Shown one piece after another: positions 6,428 through 15,487 of a DNA stretch of 55,410 nucleotides. Each line of letters starts with the position of its first letter. Positions within the stretch are counted from its first letter, which is position 1. The notes below the pieces were generated by a model, which was not told the origin of the DNA, ran no database searches, and worked only from the letters and a program-made list of their open reading frames with translations. Where the stretch lies: positions 1 to 55,410 of IMG/VR virus record IMGVR_UViG_3300031578_000045. One strand, given 5' to 3'. The DNA is from a virus. Position numbers and translations under genes: made by a program.

Positions 6428-7730
6428 TATTTTAATACAGCCGGCGCGTATAAATTTTTGGGCATTTTGTTGTTACTATGATTATGAATTTTTTAGGATA
6501 AAAAGACCGTTCCTTTATCAAATAGCAGAAGCATTACAAAATATATCAGATAAAAAAATACACTCGTTAGCTGTATCGTTACCCCCCAGATCGGGAAAAT
6601 CATATATTATATCTTTATTTGCAGCGTGGGTTATAGGTAATAACCCCGAAGGGTCTGTGATGCGTAATTGCTGCACTGCAACGTTATATAATAAATTCTC
6701 TTACGATACAAGGGATATAGTAAAATCGGGTAAGTTTAAAAATGTGTTTCCATATATAGAGTTATCGAACGATAAAACAGCGGTAACAGGATGGAATGTA
6801 AAGACAGCCAAGCAGGTTACTTATTTCGGAAACGGCGTAGGGGGCACTATTATTGGTTTCGGTGCCTCTTTGGTGGCTATAACAGATGATTTATATAAGG
6901 ATCATAACGATTATTTCAGCGAGACTATAAACGATAAGATATTATTTTGGTATGATTCTGCCCATGGTTCCAGACAGGAGAATGATTGCCCTATAATAGA
7001 CATGGGCACAAGGTGGGGCGAATGTGACGTAATAGGCACTAACATAAAAAAAGGCAAATACGATAAAATAATAACAGTTCCGGCATTAAATGACGAAGGC
7101 GCGACATTTTGCGATGATGTTAAAAGTACTCAGGAATACCTAGATATTAAAAAAGACATAGATTCTTTTATATGGAACTCTGAGTATATGCAAGACCCCC
7201 AGCCATTAGAGGGATTGGTATTTCCTGAGATTAAATACTACGATGAACTAAATGATAATGAAGGAAACATAATAGCCTATGCAGACACGGCAGACGAGGG
7301 AACTGATTACTATGCAATGCCAATAGCTAAACTAATAGCAGGAAAGGTTTATATAATTGATGTTATTTTTAACCAGTATAACTTAGATACTAATACACCT
7401 TTATTATTGTCAATGATTGACAAATACAATATAGACAACCTTCATATAGAAACCAATAAAGAAGGTGGATTGTTAGTTAAGAACCTAAGAAACCAAACTA
7501 ACTGCACCATAAGGGGGCTATTTAATACAGCCAATAAGATGAGCCGTATATTTACGCAGAGCGGGTTTATAATGGACAACTTTTATTTCAAAAAGAACCA
7601 TTCAAACCCAGAGTATGAGAAGTTTATCAGCCAGACTAAACGAGTAATGAAAACAAGCCGGTCGAATGATGATGCCCCGGACGCATTGGCAGGTCTGGCT
7701 TTTATAATAAGAAGGAATTTTCTAACTTAA
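6411..7730 (+). CDS. terL: Terminase large subunit
   Basis: 439 residues. It drives ATP-dependent DNA packaging and cuts concatemers. Visible: Walker A PPRSGKS (58-64), Walker B-like LVAITDD (154-160), and the RuvC-like nuclease domain with AYADTAD (D292), HIETNKEGG (E347) and the late acidic DDAPDAL (about 420). Length is normal for the family. The start overlaps terS. Confidence 0.95.
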   Translation: MKSSLDILIQPARINFWAFCCYYDYEFFRIKRPFLYQIAEALQNISDKKIHSLAVSLPPRSGKSYIISLFAAWVIGNNPEGSVMRNCCTATLYNKFSYDTRDIVKSGKFKNVFPYIELSNDKTAVTGWNVKTAKQVTYFGNGVGGTIIGFGASLVAITDDLYKDHNDYFSETINDKILFWYDSAHGSRQENDCPIIDMGTRWGECDVIGTNIKKGKYDKIITVPALNDEGATFCDDVKSTQEYLDIKKDIDSFIWNSEYMQDPQPLEGLVFPEIKYYDELNDNEGNIIAYADTADEGTDYYAMPIAKLIAGKVYIIDVIFNQYNLDTNTPLLLSMIDKYNIDNLHIETNKEGGLLVKNLRNQTNCTIRGLFNTANKMSRIFTQSGFIMDNFYFKKNHSNPEYEKFISQTKRVMKTSRSNDDAPDALAGLAFIIRRNFLT

Positions 7731-7763
7731 ATTATTTATTAAATAATAATATCAAGGCTAATA

Positions 7764-7976
7764 ATGAATGTAACAGTAATACATAAGAAAACAAACAAAT
7801 CAACAGTGTGTTGTATTGCCGAAGCTGCTAGAATAATAGGTATCCAATATAAGAGATTGCAACGATGGAGGGATAAACGTATTAAAGATGGTACATACAT
7901 AGAAGATTATTACAATTACATTATATATTTCAATACCTATATAATCAAACAAGATAAAAGGGGAATGTCTTTTTAA
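7764..7976 (+). CDS. Small helix-turn-helix protein
   Basis: 70 residues. A beta-like N-terminus precedes EAARIIGIQYKRLQRWRDK (about 20-38), which reads as a helix-turn-helix. It sits between terL and the portal, just upstream of a 19-bp palindrome (7996-8014), so it may regulate the head operon. This link is inference. Confidence 0.5.
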   Translation: MNVTVIHKKTNKSTVCCIAEAARIIGIQYKRLQRWRDKRIKDGTYIEDYYNYIIYFNTYIIKQDKRGMSF

Positions 7977-7995
7977 CGCCGATTAATAGGTTGTT

Positions 7996-8014
7996 ATTTA
8001 GAATGATTCTAAAT
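7996..8014 (+). promoter_or_regulatory. 19-bp operator-like palindrome
   Basis: ATTTAGAATGATTCTAAAT is a perfect palindrome with an odd centre base. A second copy with one changed base is at 41525-41543, upstream of the RecE-like gene. It covers the position where the -33 element of the portal promoter should lie, as expected for a repressor or activator site. Confidence 0.6.
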
Positions 8015-8038
8015 TGTGGATAATATATTTTATCTTTG
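8014..8038 (+). promoter_or_regulatory. Promoter of the head operon
   Basis: TATCTTTG (8031-8038) is an exact Bacteroidetes -7 element (TAnnTTTG). The nearest TTG (8014-8016) is only 14 nt upstream instead of about 19, so the -33 is poor. The palindrome covering that place suggests control by a factor. The portal ATG follows at 8062. Confidence 0.55.
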
Positions 8039-8061
8039 AATAGTAATTACTATATCAATAG

Positions 8062-9432
8062 ATGAAATTATTCAGTTTAGGAAAGAAACTTAATAAATTA
8101 AGGGGCAAATCTTCCTCTTACGGATACTATTCAACATACATAACCAAAGACCAGCCAGTTTGGCAACTGTTCACAGAGTTCTCACATTACATCCGAGCCT
8201 TTGAATGTAACCCCATAGTCAACGCTGTTATTTCTTTACGTGCCAGGTTCTTCGCTAATATGAAGTTTACCCTTGTAGAAGTAGATACAAATGAAGAAAT
8301 AATCAAAGGGCACAAACGGTTTAAGGAATTTGAAAGGCTAATAAATTTATTAGCCAGCCCTAACCCACTACAAAGTACATGGGAATGGCTGAAGTTTTCA
8401 AGCATTAACCAGGATGTATTCGGTAATTCATACGACTATGCGGCGGTACCAAAAGGCTACGAAGATAGGTTTACTTATGAAGATGTAAACGCTATAAATA
8501 ACATACCGCCTTATCTATTAGCCCCTGTGTTGACTGGTAAATGGTTAGAGGCAACAGAAAAAACTGAAATTATATCAAAATTTGTATTAACGGTCGACGC
8601 CAAACAACGTGACATTAATACAAATCAAATATTTCACAGGAACTATCCTAACCTTAAAATGGATAATACCTTTACGCAGGGCGAATCTTTGCTGAAAACT
8701 TTAGCCCGCCCTATATCAAACATCGATGCAGCACTGGAAAGCCGTAATGTTATTATCCGTAAACGAGGTGCAATAGGCGCATGGGTAAGTGATGCTAAAG
8801 ATCAGATTGGTTCAGTGCCATTAAGTGAGCTAGAAATAAAAAAAGCACAAAAGGCATTTGAAAAATACGGGACATTAGAACATCAATATCAACAGATGAT
8901 TAACCCAATAGCTTTAAAATGGCAGAGTACAGTGCCCCCAATAAAGGATTTAATGCTACTCGAAGAAATATCTTCAGATGCTATTTACATTGCTAATCAA
9001 TTTGGCGTACCTGAGGTATTGCTTAAGACGTATTTCTCTGGAGCAACGTTTGAAAATCAAGAAGCTTCAGTACGTAGGATGTACCAGGATACTACAATCC
9101 CAGAAGCTAAAGACTGGTTAACAGGGTTTAATAATTTCCTTAAGATGGGCGATAGTGGGGTAATTATCAAAGGTACTTACGACCATCTCCCAGTATTACA
9201 ATCAGACAAGAATGAATCAGCAGACGTAACGAGCAAAGATTCTGCCCGGTTAATGGATATGTTCCTTAAAGGGGCAATAATATATGATAATTGGTTGACA
9301 GGTGTGGGATTGCCTTCAGACACTGAAATAGGAGGAAAAAGGATATGGGATTTAACTCCGGAACAAATTGCTATAATAACTAATAGGACATTATATACCA
9401 ACACCAATGAACAACAAAAAATAAAGATATGA
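8062..9432 (+). CDS. Portal protein (HK97 family)
   Basis: 456 residues. It forms the ring at the capsid vertex through which DNA passes. The order after terL and before the prohead protease, the length, the N-terminal region with NPIVNAVISLRARFFA and the central PISNIDAALESRNVI region fit the phage portal family. The C-terminus is polar. It overlaps the protease gene by 4 nt (ATGA). Confidence 0.88.
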   Translation: MKLFSLGKKLNKLRGKSSSYGYYSTYITKDQPVWQLFTEFSHYIRAFECNPIVNAVISLRARFFANMKFTLVEVDTNEEIIKGHKRFKEFERLINLLASPNPLQSTWEWLKFSSINQDVFGNSYDYAAVPKGYEDRFTYEDVNAINNIPPYLLAPVLTGKWLEATEKTEIISKFVLTVDAKQRDINTNQIFHRNYPNLKMDNTFTQGESLLKTLARPISNIDAALESRNVIIRKRGAIGAWVSDAKDQIGSVPLSELEIKKAQKAFEKYGTLEHQYQQMINPIALKWQSTVPPIKDLMLLEEISSDAIYIANQFGVPEVLLKTYFSGATFENQEASVRRMYQDTTIPEAKDWLTGFNNFLKMGDSGVIIKGTYDHLPVLQSDKNESADVTSKDSARLMDMFLKGAIIYDNWLTGVGLPSDTEIGGKRIWDLTPEQIAIITNRTLYTNTNEQQKIKI

Positions 9433-10289
9433 AACTGTCAGTAAAAGATAAACTTAACATGTATTATCCTGTTAAAAGTTCAGGATTGGACTTGCAGGTT
9501 AAAGATGTTGACTTAAATAAAAGGATAGTCCAGTTCATTGCTAATACATATATGTTTATGGACAAGGACTTAGATGTATTGATCCCAGGGGTAGCGTTGA
9601 AGTCAATAAATGACCGTGGTCCACTTTCACAAGCAGCGGCAAAAATAAAACATTTAAGGGATCATAAACTATCTACTAGGGATATGATAGGTAAACCATT
9701 ATTGATTGATGAAAGGAATATAAATGGGAATGATGTTTTGTTTTTTGAATCTAAAATAACTAAAGGTACTGATGGGGATGATGTGCTTATAAAATACCAA
9801 GAGGGTATATTAGATAACCATTCTATAGGATTTAGATATAGGGATATAGCATTAGCAGATAAAGAATCCAATAATGAGGATGAAAGAAAAAGATTTGATG
9901 AATATATTTCTCAAATTATAAATAAACAAGAAGCTGAAGATACTGGGTTCTTTTTTGTTGTAAAACAGATTGAGCTTTTTGAAGCTTCTGCTGTTCCTTT
10001 TGGTTCAAATGAATTAACCAATACAGTTGGGATTAAATCAAAAAATAAAGAAGTTGTTTTATTGGATTTGTTTTCTAGAATAGACGTATTAAAATCCCAA
10101 CTTAAAAGCGGCTCTGCATCTGATGACACAATGAAGGATTTTGAATTACAATTACTACAAATAAAACAAATAATAACAGATATGTTTTATGCCGAACCGT
10201 CTATAAAAGAAATATTAAAAACTTCTGATATGGATACTCGACAGGAAAAAACATTTAAAGAATTAATAAATGAATTTAAAATAATTTAA
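9429..10289 (+). CDS. Prohead protease (HK97 / S78 type)
   Basis: 286 residues. It cleaves the capsid scaffold domain during head maturation. Catalytic His79 lies in LRDHKLSTRDMIGK and Ser132 in GILDNHSIGFRY, spaced as in the HK97-type serine proteases. A charged, coiled C-terminal extension (about 200-286) may act in scaffolding. Coupled to the portal gene by ATGA. Confidence 0.87.
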   Translation: MKLSVKDKLNMYYPVKSSGLDLQVKDVDLNKRIVQFIANTYMFMDKDLDVLIPGVALKSINDRGPLSQAAAKIKHLRDHKLSTRDMIGKPLLIDERNINGNDVLFFESKITKGTDGDDVLIKYQEGILDNHSIGFRYRDIALADKESNNEDERKRFDEYISQIINKQEAEDTGFFFVVKQIELFEASAVPFGSNELTNTVGIKSKNKEVVLLDLFSRIDVLKSQLKSGSASDDTMKDFELQLLQIKQIITDMFYAEPSIKEILKTSDMDTRQEKTFKELINEFKII

Positions 10290-10290
10290 A

Positions 10291-11586
10291 ATGAACGAAG
10301 ATGAAAAAAAGGCTTTGCTCGATAAAGTTGGAGAGCAAGCAAAAGCAGCAATAGAACCGGACATAACTACGGTAAAAGCTGAGGTAGAATCTTTTAAAAA
10401 AACTCTCGATCAATACGTATCTCAGGATGATATTGAAAAAAGGTTTGAAGAAATACAAAAATCGGTCGATAGAATAGGCACCGATGAGATTAAGAAATCT
10501 ATGGGCGAGCTTGAAGAAATAGTAAAAGCCCAAGGTACTGAAATTGCTAAAAGGCAAGAAATGAAGGATACTAAATCTATATCTATTCACGAAGCTATTG
10601 AAACTAGCTTACGGGAAAAAGCTGAAGATTTGGCAAACTTTAAAAACCTTGACAAACAAAGCCATGGTTTAGTACTTAATTTGAAAGCTACTGTTCCAAG
10701 ATCAAATATTACAAGCGATACAATGGCATTTAGGGTGCCAGGCGTAGGACAAGTACAGCGTAGAAAAATATATCTTGAAGAACTGTTTACAGCCGGGCGG
10801 GTTTCTCCTAACAACCATGGTGTAATTAGATATACAGACCAGCAAACACTTACAGACAATGCAGCTTCAATAACTGAAGGAAATGCATCTCCTGGCTCTA
10901 ACATTACATGGATTGAGGCTAGTATACCCATTCAAAAAGTTGGGAACTCTATTAAAGTTACTAGGGAAATGATGGACGACGTTGATTTTGTTAATAGCGA
11001 AATTAACAACTATCTACTTAGAAATGTCGCCCTTGAGGTTGATGCCCAGTTACTTTCTGGTAATTCTACACCTCCTAACTTAGTAGGTCTTGTACAGTCT
11101 GCTACTGCTTTTGCTGCTGGTTCTTATGCTGGCACTATTCAAGATGCTAGTATTTACGATCTTATTGCCATTCAGTCAGCTATTATCCAGACAGCCACTT
11201 CATTCATGCCTACAGGCGTATTAATGAACCAAGCTGATGCCGTAAGGATGAAGCTTAAAAAAGATGGCGATAATAATTATGTCATTCCTTCTTTTGTTGT
11301 ACCTACACAAAACGGTGATATAGTAGTCGATGGCATGAGGGTTGTTGTTAACTCAGGGATTACTGCCAATACAATGTATGTTGGTGACTTTACCCGTGGT
11401 ACTGTTTATTCAAGTGATGATTTACAGCTTGAAATAGGTTACGACGCCGATGATTTTTCTAAAGATTTAGTAACAATTAAAGCACGTAGAAGGCTTGCTC
11501 TATTAATCCGATCTGTTGATACTGGCGCATTTAATTATGTATCTAATATTACAACTGCTTTAGCTGCAATTGATAATACGCCTTAA
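10291..11586 (+). CDS. Major capsid protein (HK97 fold)
   Basis: 431 residues. Residues 1 to about 110 are a charged coiled coil, the delta (scaffold) domain expected to be removed by the upstream protease. The rest is the shell domain, with the N-arm near NLKATVPRSN, the E-loop region near VQRRKIYLEELF, and a P-domain and A-loop C-terminal half. One base separates it from the protease gene. Confidence 0.9.
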   Translation: MNEDEKKALLDKVGEQAKAAIEPDITTVKAEVESFKKTLDQYVSQDDIEKRFEEIQKSVDRIGTDEIKKSMGELEEIVKAQGTEIAKRQEMKDTKSISIHEAIETSLREKAEDLANFKNLDKQSHGLVLNLKATVPRSNITSDTMAFRVPGVGQVQRRKIYLEELFTAGRVSPNNHGVIRYTDQQTLTDNAASITEGNASPGSNITWIEASIPIQKVGNSIKVTREMMDDVDFVNSEINNYLLRNVALEVDAQLLSGNSTPPNLVGLVQSATAFAAGSYAGTIQDASIYDLIAIQSAIIQTATSFMPTGVLMNQADAVRMKLKKDGDNNYVIPSFVVPTQNGDIVVDGMRVVVNSGITANTMYVGDFTRGTVYSSDDLQLEIGYDADDFSKDLVTIKARRRLALLIRSVDTGAFNYVSNITTALAAIDNTP

Positions 11587-11596
11587 AAAATAAATT

Positions 11597-11746
11597 ATGA
11601 CTAAAATTAAAGTAGAAATAATTAAAGACGATCCTATAGGATTGGTAAAAGGTGACATTAAAAATTTAGATGTCAATATTGCTGATGATTTAGTTAAATC
11701 TAAACAAGCAAAGTATTATAAAGAAAAAACAGTAAAAATAGATTAA
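11597..11746 (+). CDS. Small protein after the capsid gene
   Basis: 49 residues, charged, with a beta-type N-terminus (KIKVEIIKDDPIGLVKGD). Tiny genes at this place are common in head operons, as connector or head-stabilising proteins. Its function cannot be read from the sequence. Confidence 0.55.
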   Translation: MTKIKVEIIKDDPIGLVKGDIKNLDVNIADDLVKSKQAKYYKEKTVKID

Positions 11747-11747
11747 A

Positions 11748-12212
11748 ATGAAAAGAGCAATAATTATTATGATCGGGTTGTTTGCTATACTCTTAGCAGT
11801 CAAGCCCCAAACAAGTCCAACAGAGGTAGCACCGAATGGCTATATAACAAAACCTGTATATAAATATATCGGGGGTACTACATCGGATACTCTTACAAAC
11901 ACAGACACTTTAACTTATGTTATCAGGGTAAAGGGTAATGAGACACAAGATTTTTGGAGTAAAATATATCTTGATCATGTGTCAGGTACTGCTGGTGGTA
12001 AGTTAAAAACATACAAGTCAATAGATGGTGTAAATTATGAAGTAACAGCTTTAGCAGACAGTATAACTGTAGCGTCAGTAACCACTGATATACTTGATAC
12101 TGAATCTATTACTTTTGATAATTTTAATGCCCCATATTTGAAATATATATATATCCAATCTGGTACGGCAGTAACAGTACCCAGGATTTATATTTATACT
12201 AAAACTAATTAA
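11748..12212 (+). CDS. Signal-peptide-bearing head or decoration protein
   Basis: 154 residues. The N-terminus looks like a Sec signal (basic, then hydrophobic to about residue 18), followed by a Thr- and Asp-rich beta domain. It lies in the head operon between capsid and connector genes, so a decoration protein is the best guess. Several tail genes downstream also begin with signal peptides. Confidence 0.55.
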   Translation: MKRAIIIMIGLFAILLAVKPQTSPTEVAPNGYITKPVYKYIGGTTSDTLTNTDTLTYVIRVKGNETQDFWSKIYLDHVSGTAGGKLKTYKSIDGVNYEVTALADSITVASVTTDILDTESITFDNFNAPYLKYIYIQSGTAVTVPRIYIYTKTN

Positions 12213-12225
12213 TGGTAAACCATAA

Positions 12226-12245
12226 GGGAGGGGGCAGCCCCTCCC
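12226..12245 (+). terminator. GC-rich hairpin without T-tract
   Basis: GGGAGGGG pairs perfectly with CCCCTCCC around a GCAG loop. No U-run follows, so it is more likely an mRNA stability or attenuation hairpin between head genes than a full terminator. Confidence 0.5.
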
Positions 12246-12259
12246 ATATTAAAAAACTA

Positions 12260-12394
12260 ATGATTACAAGAAAAAACATAATAACCAAAAGGCTACTTAA
12301 GAAAAAGGCAAAAGAAGCTATTGAACTAAAAGAGTATAAAGATATAGGGGAGAGGGAAACAAAAGAATTAAAGATGAAATTATCTACTAAATGA
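12260..12394 (+). CDS. Small basic protein
   Basis: 44 residues from ATG 12260, highly basic and helical. An in-frame ATG at 12212 would include the hairpin and is less likely. It overlaps the next gene by ATGA. Unknown, in head-connector context. Confidence 0.45.
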   Translation: MITRKNIITKRLLKKKAKEAIELKEYKDIGERETKELKMKLSTK

Positions 12395-13068
12395 ATTTTA
12401 TAGACATTACATATTTTGTTAATGAAATTAATATCCCTGTGGATGATTACAATCCTGGGACATTAGACGCTGCAATAATTAGGTATCAAAAAGAAATACT
12501 TAAAAGCTTGTTGGGATACCAGCTTTGGAAGGAATTAATGGCGGATTTAGATTCATTAGGAAACCCACAAACACAAAAGTTTACTGATTTAGTAGATGGT
12601 GCCGAGTTTTCATTTGAGTATGGCGGAGAAACAATTAATACTAAATGGGAGGGGTTAAGAAACGATGATATGGTTTCATTGATAAGTTATTATGTATACT
12701 ATAAATATCGAAAAGACTTTGACACAAACTACTCAGGGAATTCACAAACAATGCCTATTAATGAAAATTCTCAGGTAATACCTTATGGATATAAGTTAAG
12801 TACTATATGGAATTTAATGATAGAATTGTATGGTAAAACTCCTACAAAATATGATGATAATTATATATTCCCTTATAACCCTTATTTTTCAGATAGTATA
12901 TATACGAACAGTAAAACATGGGACCAGAAGTATTTTTTCTTGAATTTAGATAACTACGTGCATTTTAACGACACACCTAGTGCTTATAATTTTTTATTGG
13001 CTAATAAAACAGACTATACTAATTGGATATTTAACCCATTATACGAACAAAATAGCTTCGGGATATGA
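12391..13068 (+). CDS. Head-tail connector protein
   Basis: 225 residues. The N-terminus (about 15-50) resembles the helical start of phage adaptor proteins that dock on the portal (Y-Q-K-E-I-L-K-S-L-L-G-Y-Q-L-W). The C-terminus is rich in Tyr, Phe and Asn. The call rests mainly on position between capsid and tail-terminator-like genes and on overall layout. Confidence 0.55.
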   Translation: MNFIDITYFVNEINIPVDDYNPGTLDAAIIRYQKEILKSLLGYQLWKELMADLDSLGNPQTQKFTDLVDGAEFSFEYGGETINTKWEGLRNDDMVSLISYYVYYKYRKDFDTNYSGNSQTMPINENSQVIPYGYKLSTIWNLMIELYGKTPTKYDDNYIFPYNPYFSDSIYTNSKTWDQKYFFLNLDNYVHFNDTPSAYNFLLANKTDYTNWIFNPLYEQNSFGI

Positions 13069-13607
13069 CAGACAGCAAATATTTAGTAGATGTATTTGAA
13101 GAGATAGTATGCGATGTAAGGGCAGATTACGACACTAATAATGTACTGCCTTATTATCTCTATGGGCACCCGTTAGATATTAATAATGTTTTGACACAGA
13201 AAGCCAAATCACCTGAATTTAGATACAAAAGATACCCATTGATTGCATTGATGCAGGACTTTACCGAAACACATGATAGCTTTGCATATTTCTACACAGT
13301 TTCCCCTAAGATATTGATACTAAACTACACAGAACAAAATTATAATAGTAAGCAAAGATATGAGAATGTATTTAAAAATATACTATACCCTATATACGAT
13401 GAATTAATACAAAATATTTTAGATTCTAATTTAATAGACGTTACAGTAATCGAAGACTTAACGCATACAAAAACAGATAGGTTATACTGGGGCAAAGTAG
13501 GGATTCAGGGGAGCCAAGGAAAAATATTTAATGATTTTCTTGACGCTATAGAAATAGATTTTACAGAATTAAAAGTAATTAGGCAATTGGAGCCCTGCAC
13601 ATCATGA
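13065..13607 (+). CDS. Putative tail terminator / completion protein
   Basis: 180 residues, ATGA-coupled to the connector gene. Mixed alpha-beta, with a central YTVSPKILILNY strand and a helical segment. It lies directly before the first tail-tube paralogue, which is the usual place of the tail terminator. Assigned by position. Confidence 0.45.
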   Translation: MTDSKYLVDVFEEIVCDVRADYDTNNVLPYYLYGHPLDINNVLTQKAKSPEFRYKRYPLIALMQDFTETHDSFAYFYTVSPKILILNYTEQNYNSKQRYENVFKNILYPIYDELIQNILDSNLIDVTVIEDLTHTKTDRLYWGKVGIQGSQGKIFNDFLDAIEIDFTELKVIRQLEPCTS

Positions 13608-15460
13608 TAGGTAATCCTAAAAATATAACTACTAGCACCGGGTTACAGGTGGGGGCATTGAGAAAGATCAATTATACTCAGTTTATATCTGCTTTTTTTA
13701 TAAATACTGACTTTGAATTCACCGATTTAGAAGATTTTCAAGACCAAGATACATGGATACAAGGCATAAAAAATAGATATATATTTCCTTTACTTGCTAT
13801 TAAAAGGGCCATACCGCAATTAGAAGAAGATAATTACCAATTAAGCAAATTAGATTATGAATATAAAGCTTATAATGGTAAGTATAGGTATATATTAGAA
13901 TACATCCTCCCAATAGACTATATAAAGGTTTTAAATAATTTCTCAGGACAACAATATAGTATAATATTTTCTGATGTAAATGGATATGTTTATGCATATA
14001 GCCCCGATGGCACGAAGATTAAAGGGCTTGGTACTAATTTAATAGACTTCGGTAAAATAAAATTAGGGGATATTAACCCAGCACTTAGCCCACTTAGGAT
14101 AGAGTTAGAAGATTCTGACCAGATTAACGAACAAGGGATAATACAGAAATTCGATTGGCCTATAAATAGGCTCGAAGTAATATTTGTGTCAATAACAAGC
14201 GTAAGCTCGTCAAGCACTGATAATATTACATTTACGGTAAAAGATGAAAATTTTGGGTGCCCGATCATGGGGCTTTCTACATCTGATATAGAACTAGATG
14301 ACGTATCCGGGGCACAAACAATAGGCGGATTGATCGAAGGCACCCCAGGGGTTTACCAACTATCAAGCATTACCCCAGGGATTACCAACGGTGAAATAAT
14401 AATCGATACTGATCTTTATTATGGCTCTGAAACTTATGTTTTTACTAATGCAGCGGTTAGTATATCAAACATAACTTATTACTCAGCAACAAAACTAAGG
14501 TTTGACGTAAGGCTTGATATAGATTCTAGTTTAATCACAGGCTTGTTGACTGGTGACTTCACAGTGACGGATGATACTAATGGGGCTTTAAGTATAGGCG
14601 CATTTAGCGAAGTATCTACAGGAAGATATGAATTATCTAGTTTAAGCGCAGATATGACAACCGGGGATATTGATATAAGCGATGCTACTTATACAGGTAG
14701 TGATCCATACGATTTAGATATTGATGTAACGATCGGGGGTACGTATTTAGCGCAAAAAATTGCCGATGGTGCAAATGCAATAATCGTAGAAGTAACAACA
14801 ACAGAAGACGGGGTACCCGTAACAGGGCTAGGTACAGGGGATTTCAGTATTATAGATGATATATCGGGTAGTTTAACGGTTACAGGAGCATCTGAGGCAC
14901 CTGCTGGAACCTATACGCTAACTACTAATATAGCCCGTACTTCAGGGGACATAGACGTAGATACGTCTATCTACTCAGGAACAGTAGGTTATGACTTTGA
15001 ACAACAGACGTTTAGAAACGGTGGGGCTGCTGGTACTACTGATTGGACAGGCGCAGTAGGCGGGATAGCTGAACATTGGGCAATACAAGCACAAGTTAAC
15101 TCTGTAGCATCTATTGTAACAGGCAACGGATTTACCGGGAACGCCCAACAAGTGTATTATCCTGCAGGTACTTCTGGGGAATCATTAACAGCCATAGCAA
15201 TATTTTTTAAACCAAGTACAAATTATAAACTATCATTTAAATATAGAAGCGATAGGACTATTACTATTGATTTAATCACTAATTCTTTAAGCTTTTCTGA
15301 TACATTTTATAGTAATATAGGTAATGCTGGTCCTTATTTGAGTGCCCAGTTTACTACAGGCGCGGCAGATAATGGCATGCAAATATTATTTAACAACTCA
15401 AGGTCAGCCGGGCAGACCGGGTATATAGAGATTGATGAAGTAGAAATAATTGAACAATAA
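13604..15460 (+). CDS. Tail-tube paralogue with Ig-like and carbohydrate-binding-like domains
   Basis: 618 residues. Residues 1 to about 185 align by eye with the tail-tube protein encoded at 15488 (shared pattern W-I/N-x-I, AI--A, ED/QD, RYI/YKI-LP, FSGQ/LNGQ, IIFSD/IIFDL, DGTK/DGTI). Three Ig-like repeats follow (about 190-285, 286-375, 376-465), each with a GLxTxDFxxxDDxxG core and a VYxLS/YTLT turn. The C-terminal 150 residues look like a jelly-roll carbohydrate-binding module ending YIEIDEVEII. Probably a decorated tail-tube or tail-surface protein that adheres to glycans. Confidence 0.65.
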   Translation: MIGNPKNITTSTGLQVGALRKINYTQFISAFFINTDFEFTDLEDFQDQDTWIQGIKNRYIFPLLAIKRAIPQLEEDNYQLSKLDYEYKAYNGKYRYILEYILPIDYIKVLNNFSGQQYSIIFSDVNGYVYAYSPDGTKIKGLGTNLIDFGKIKLGDINPALSPLRIELEDSDQINEQGIIQKFDWPINRLEVIFVSITSVSSSSTDNITFTVKDENFGCPIMGLSTSDIELDDVSGAQTIGGLIEGTPGVYQLSSITPGITNGEIIIDTDLYYGSETYVFTNAAVSISNITYYSATKLRFDVRLDIDSSLITGLLTGDFTVTDDTNGALSIGAFSEVSTGRYELSSLSADMTTGDIDISDATYTGSDPYDLDIDVTIGGTYLAQKIADGANAIIVEVTTTEDGVPVTGLGTGDFSIIDDISGSLTVTGASEAPAGTYTLTTNIARTSGDIDVDTSIYSGTVGYDFEQQTFRNGGAAGTTDWTGAVGGIAEHWAIQAQVNSVASIVTGNGFTGNAQQVYYPAGTSGESLTAIAIFFKPSTNYKLSFKYRSDRTITIDLITNSLSFSDTFYSNIGNAGPYLSAQFTTGAADNGMQILFNNSRSAGQTGYIEIDEVEIIEQ

Positions 15461-15487
15461 ACAAGTTTAACTTTAAAAATTAATAAA

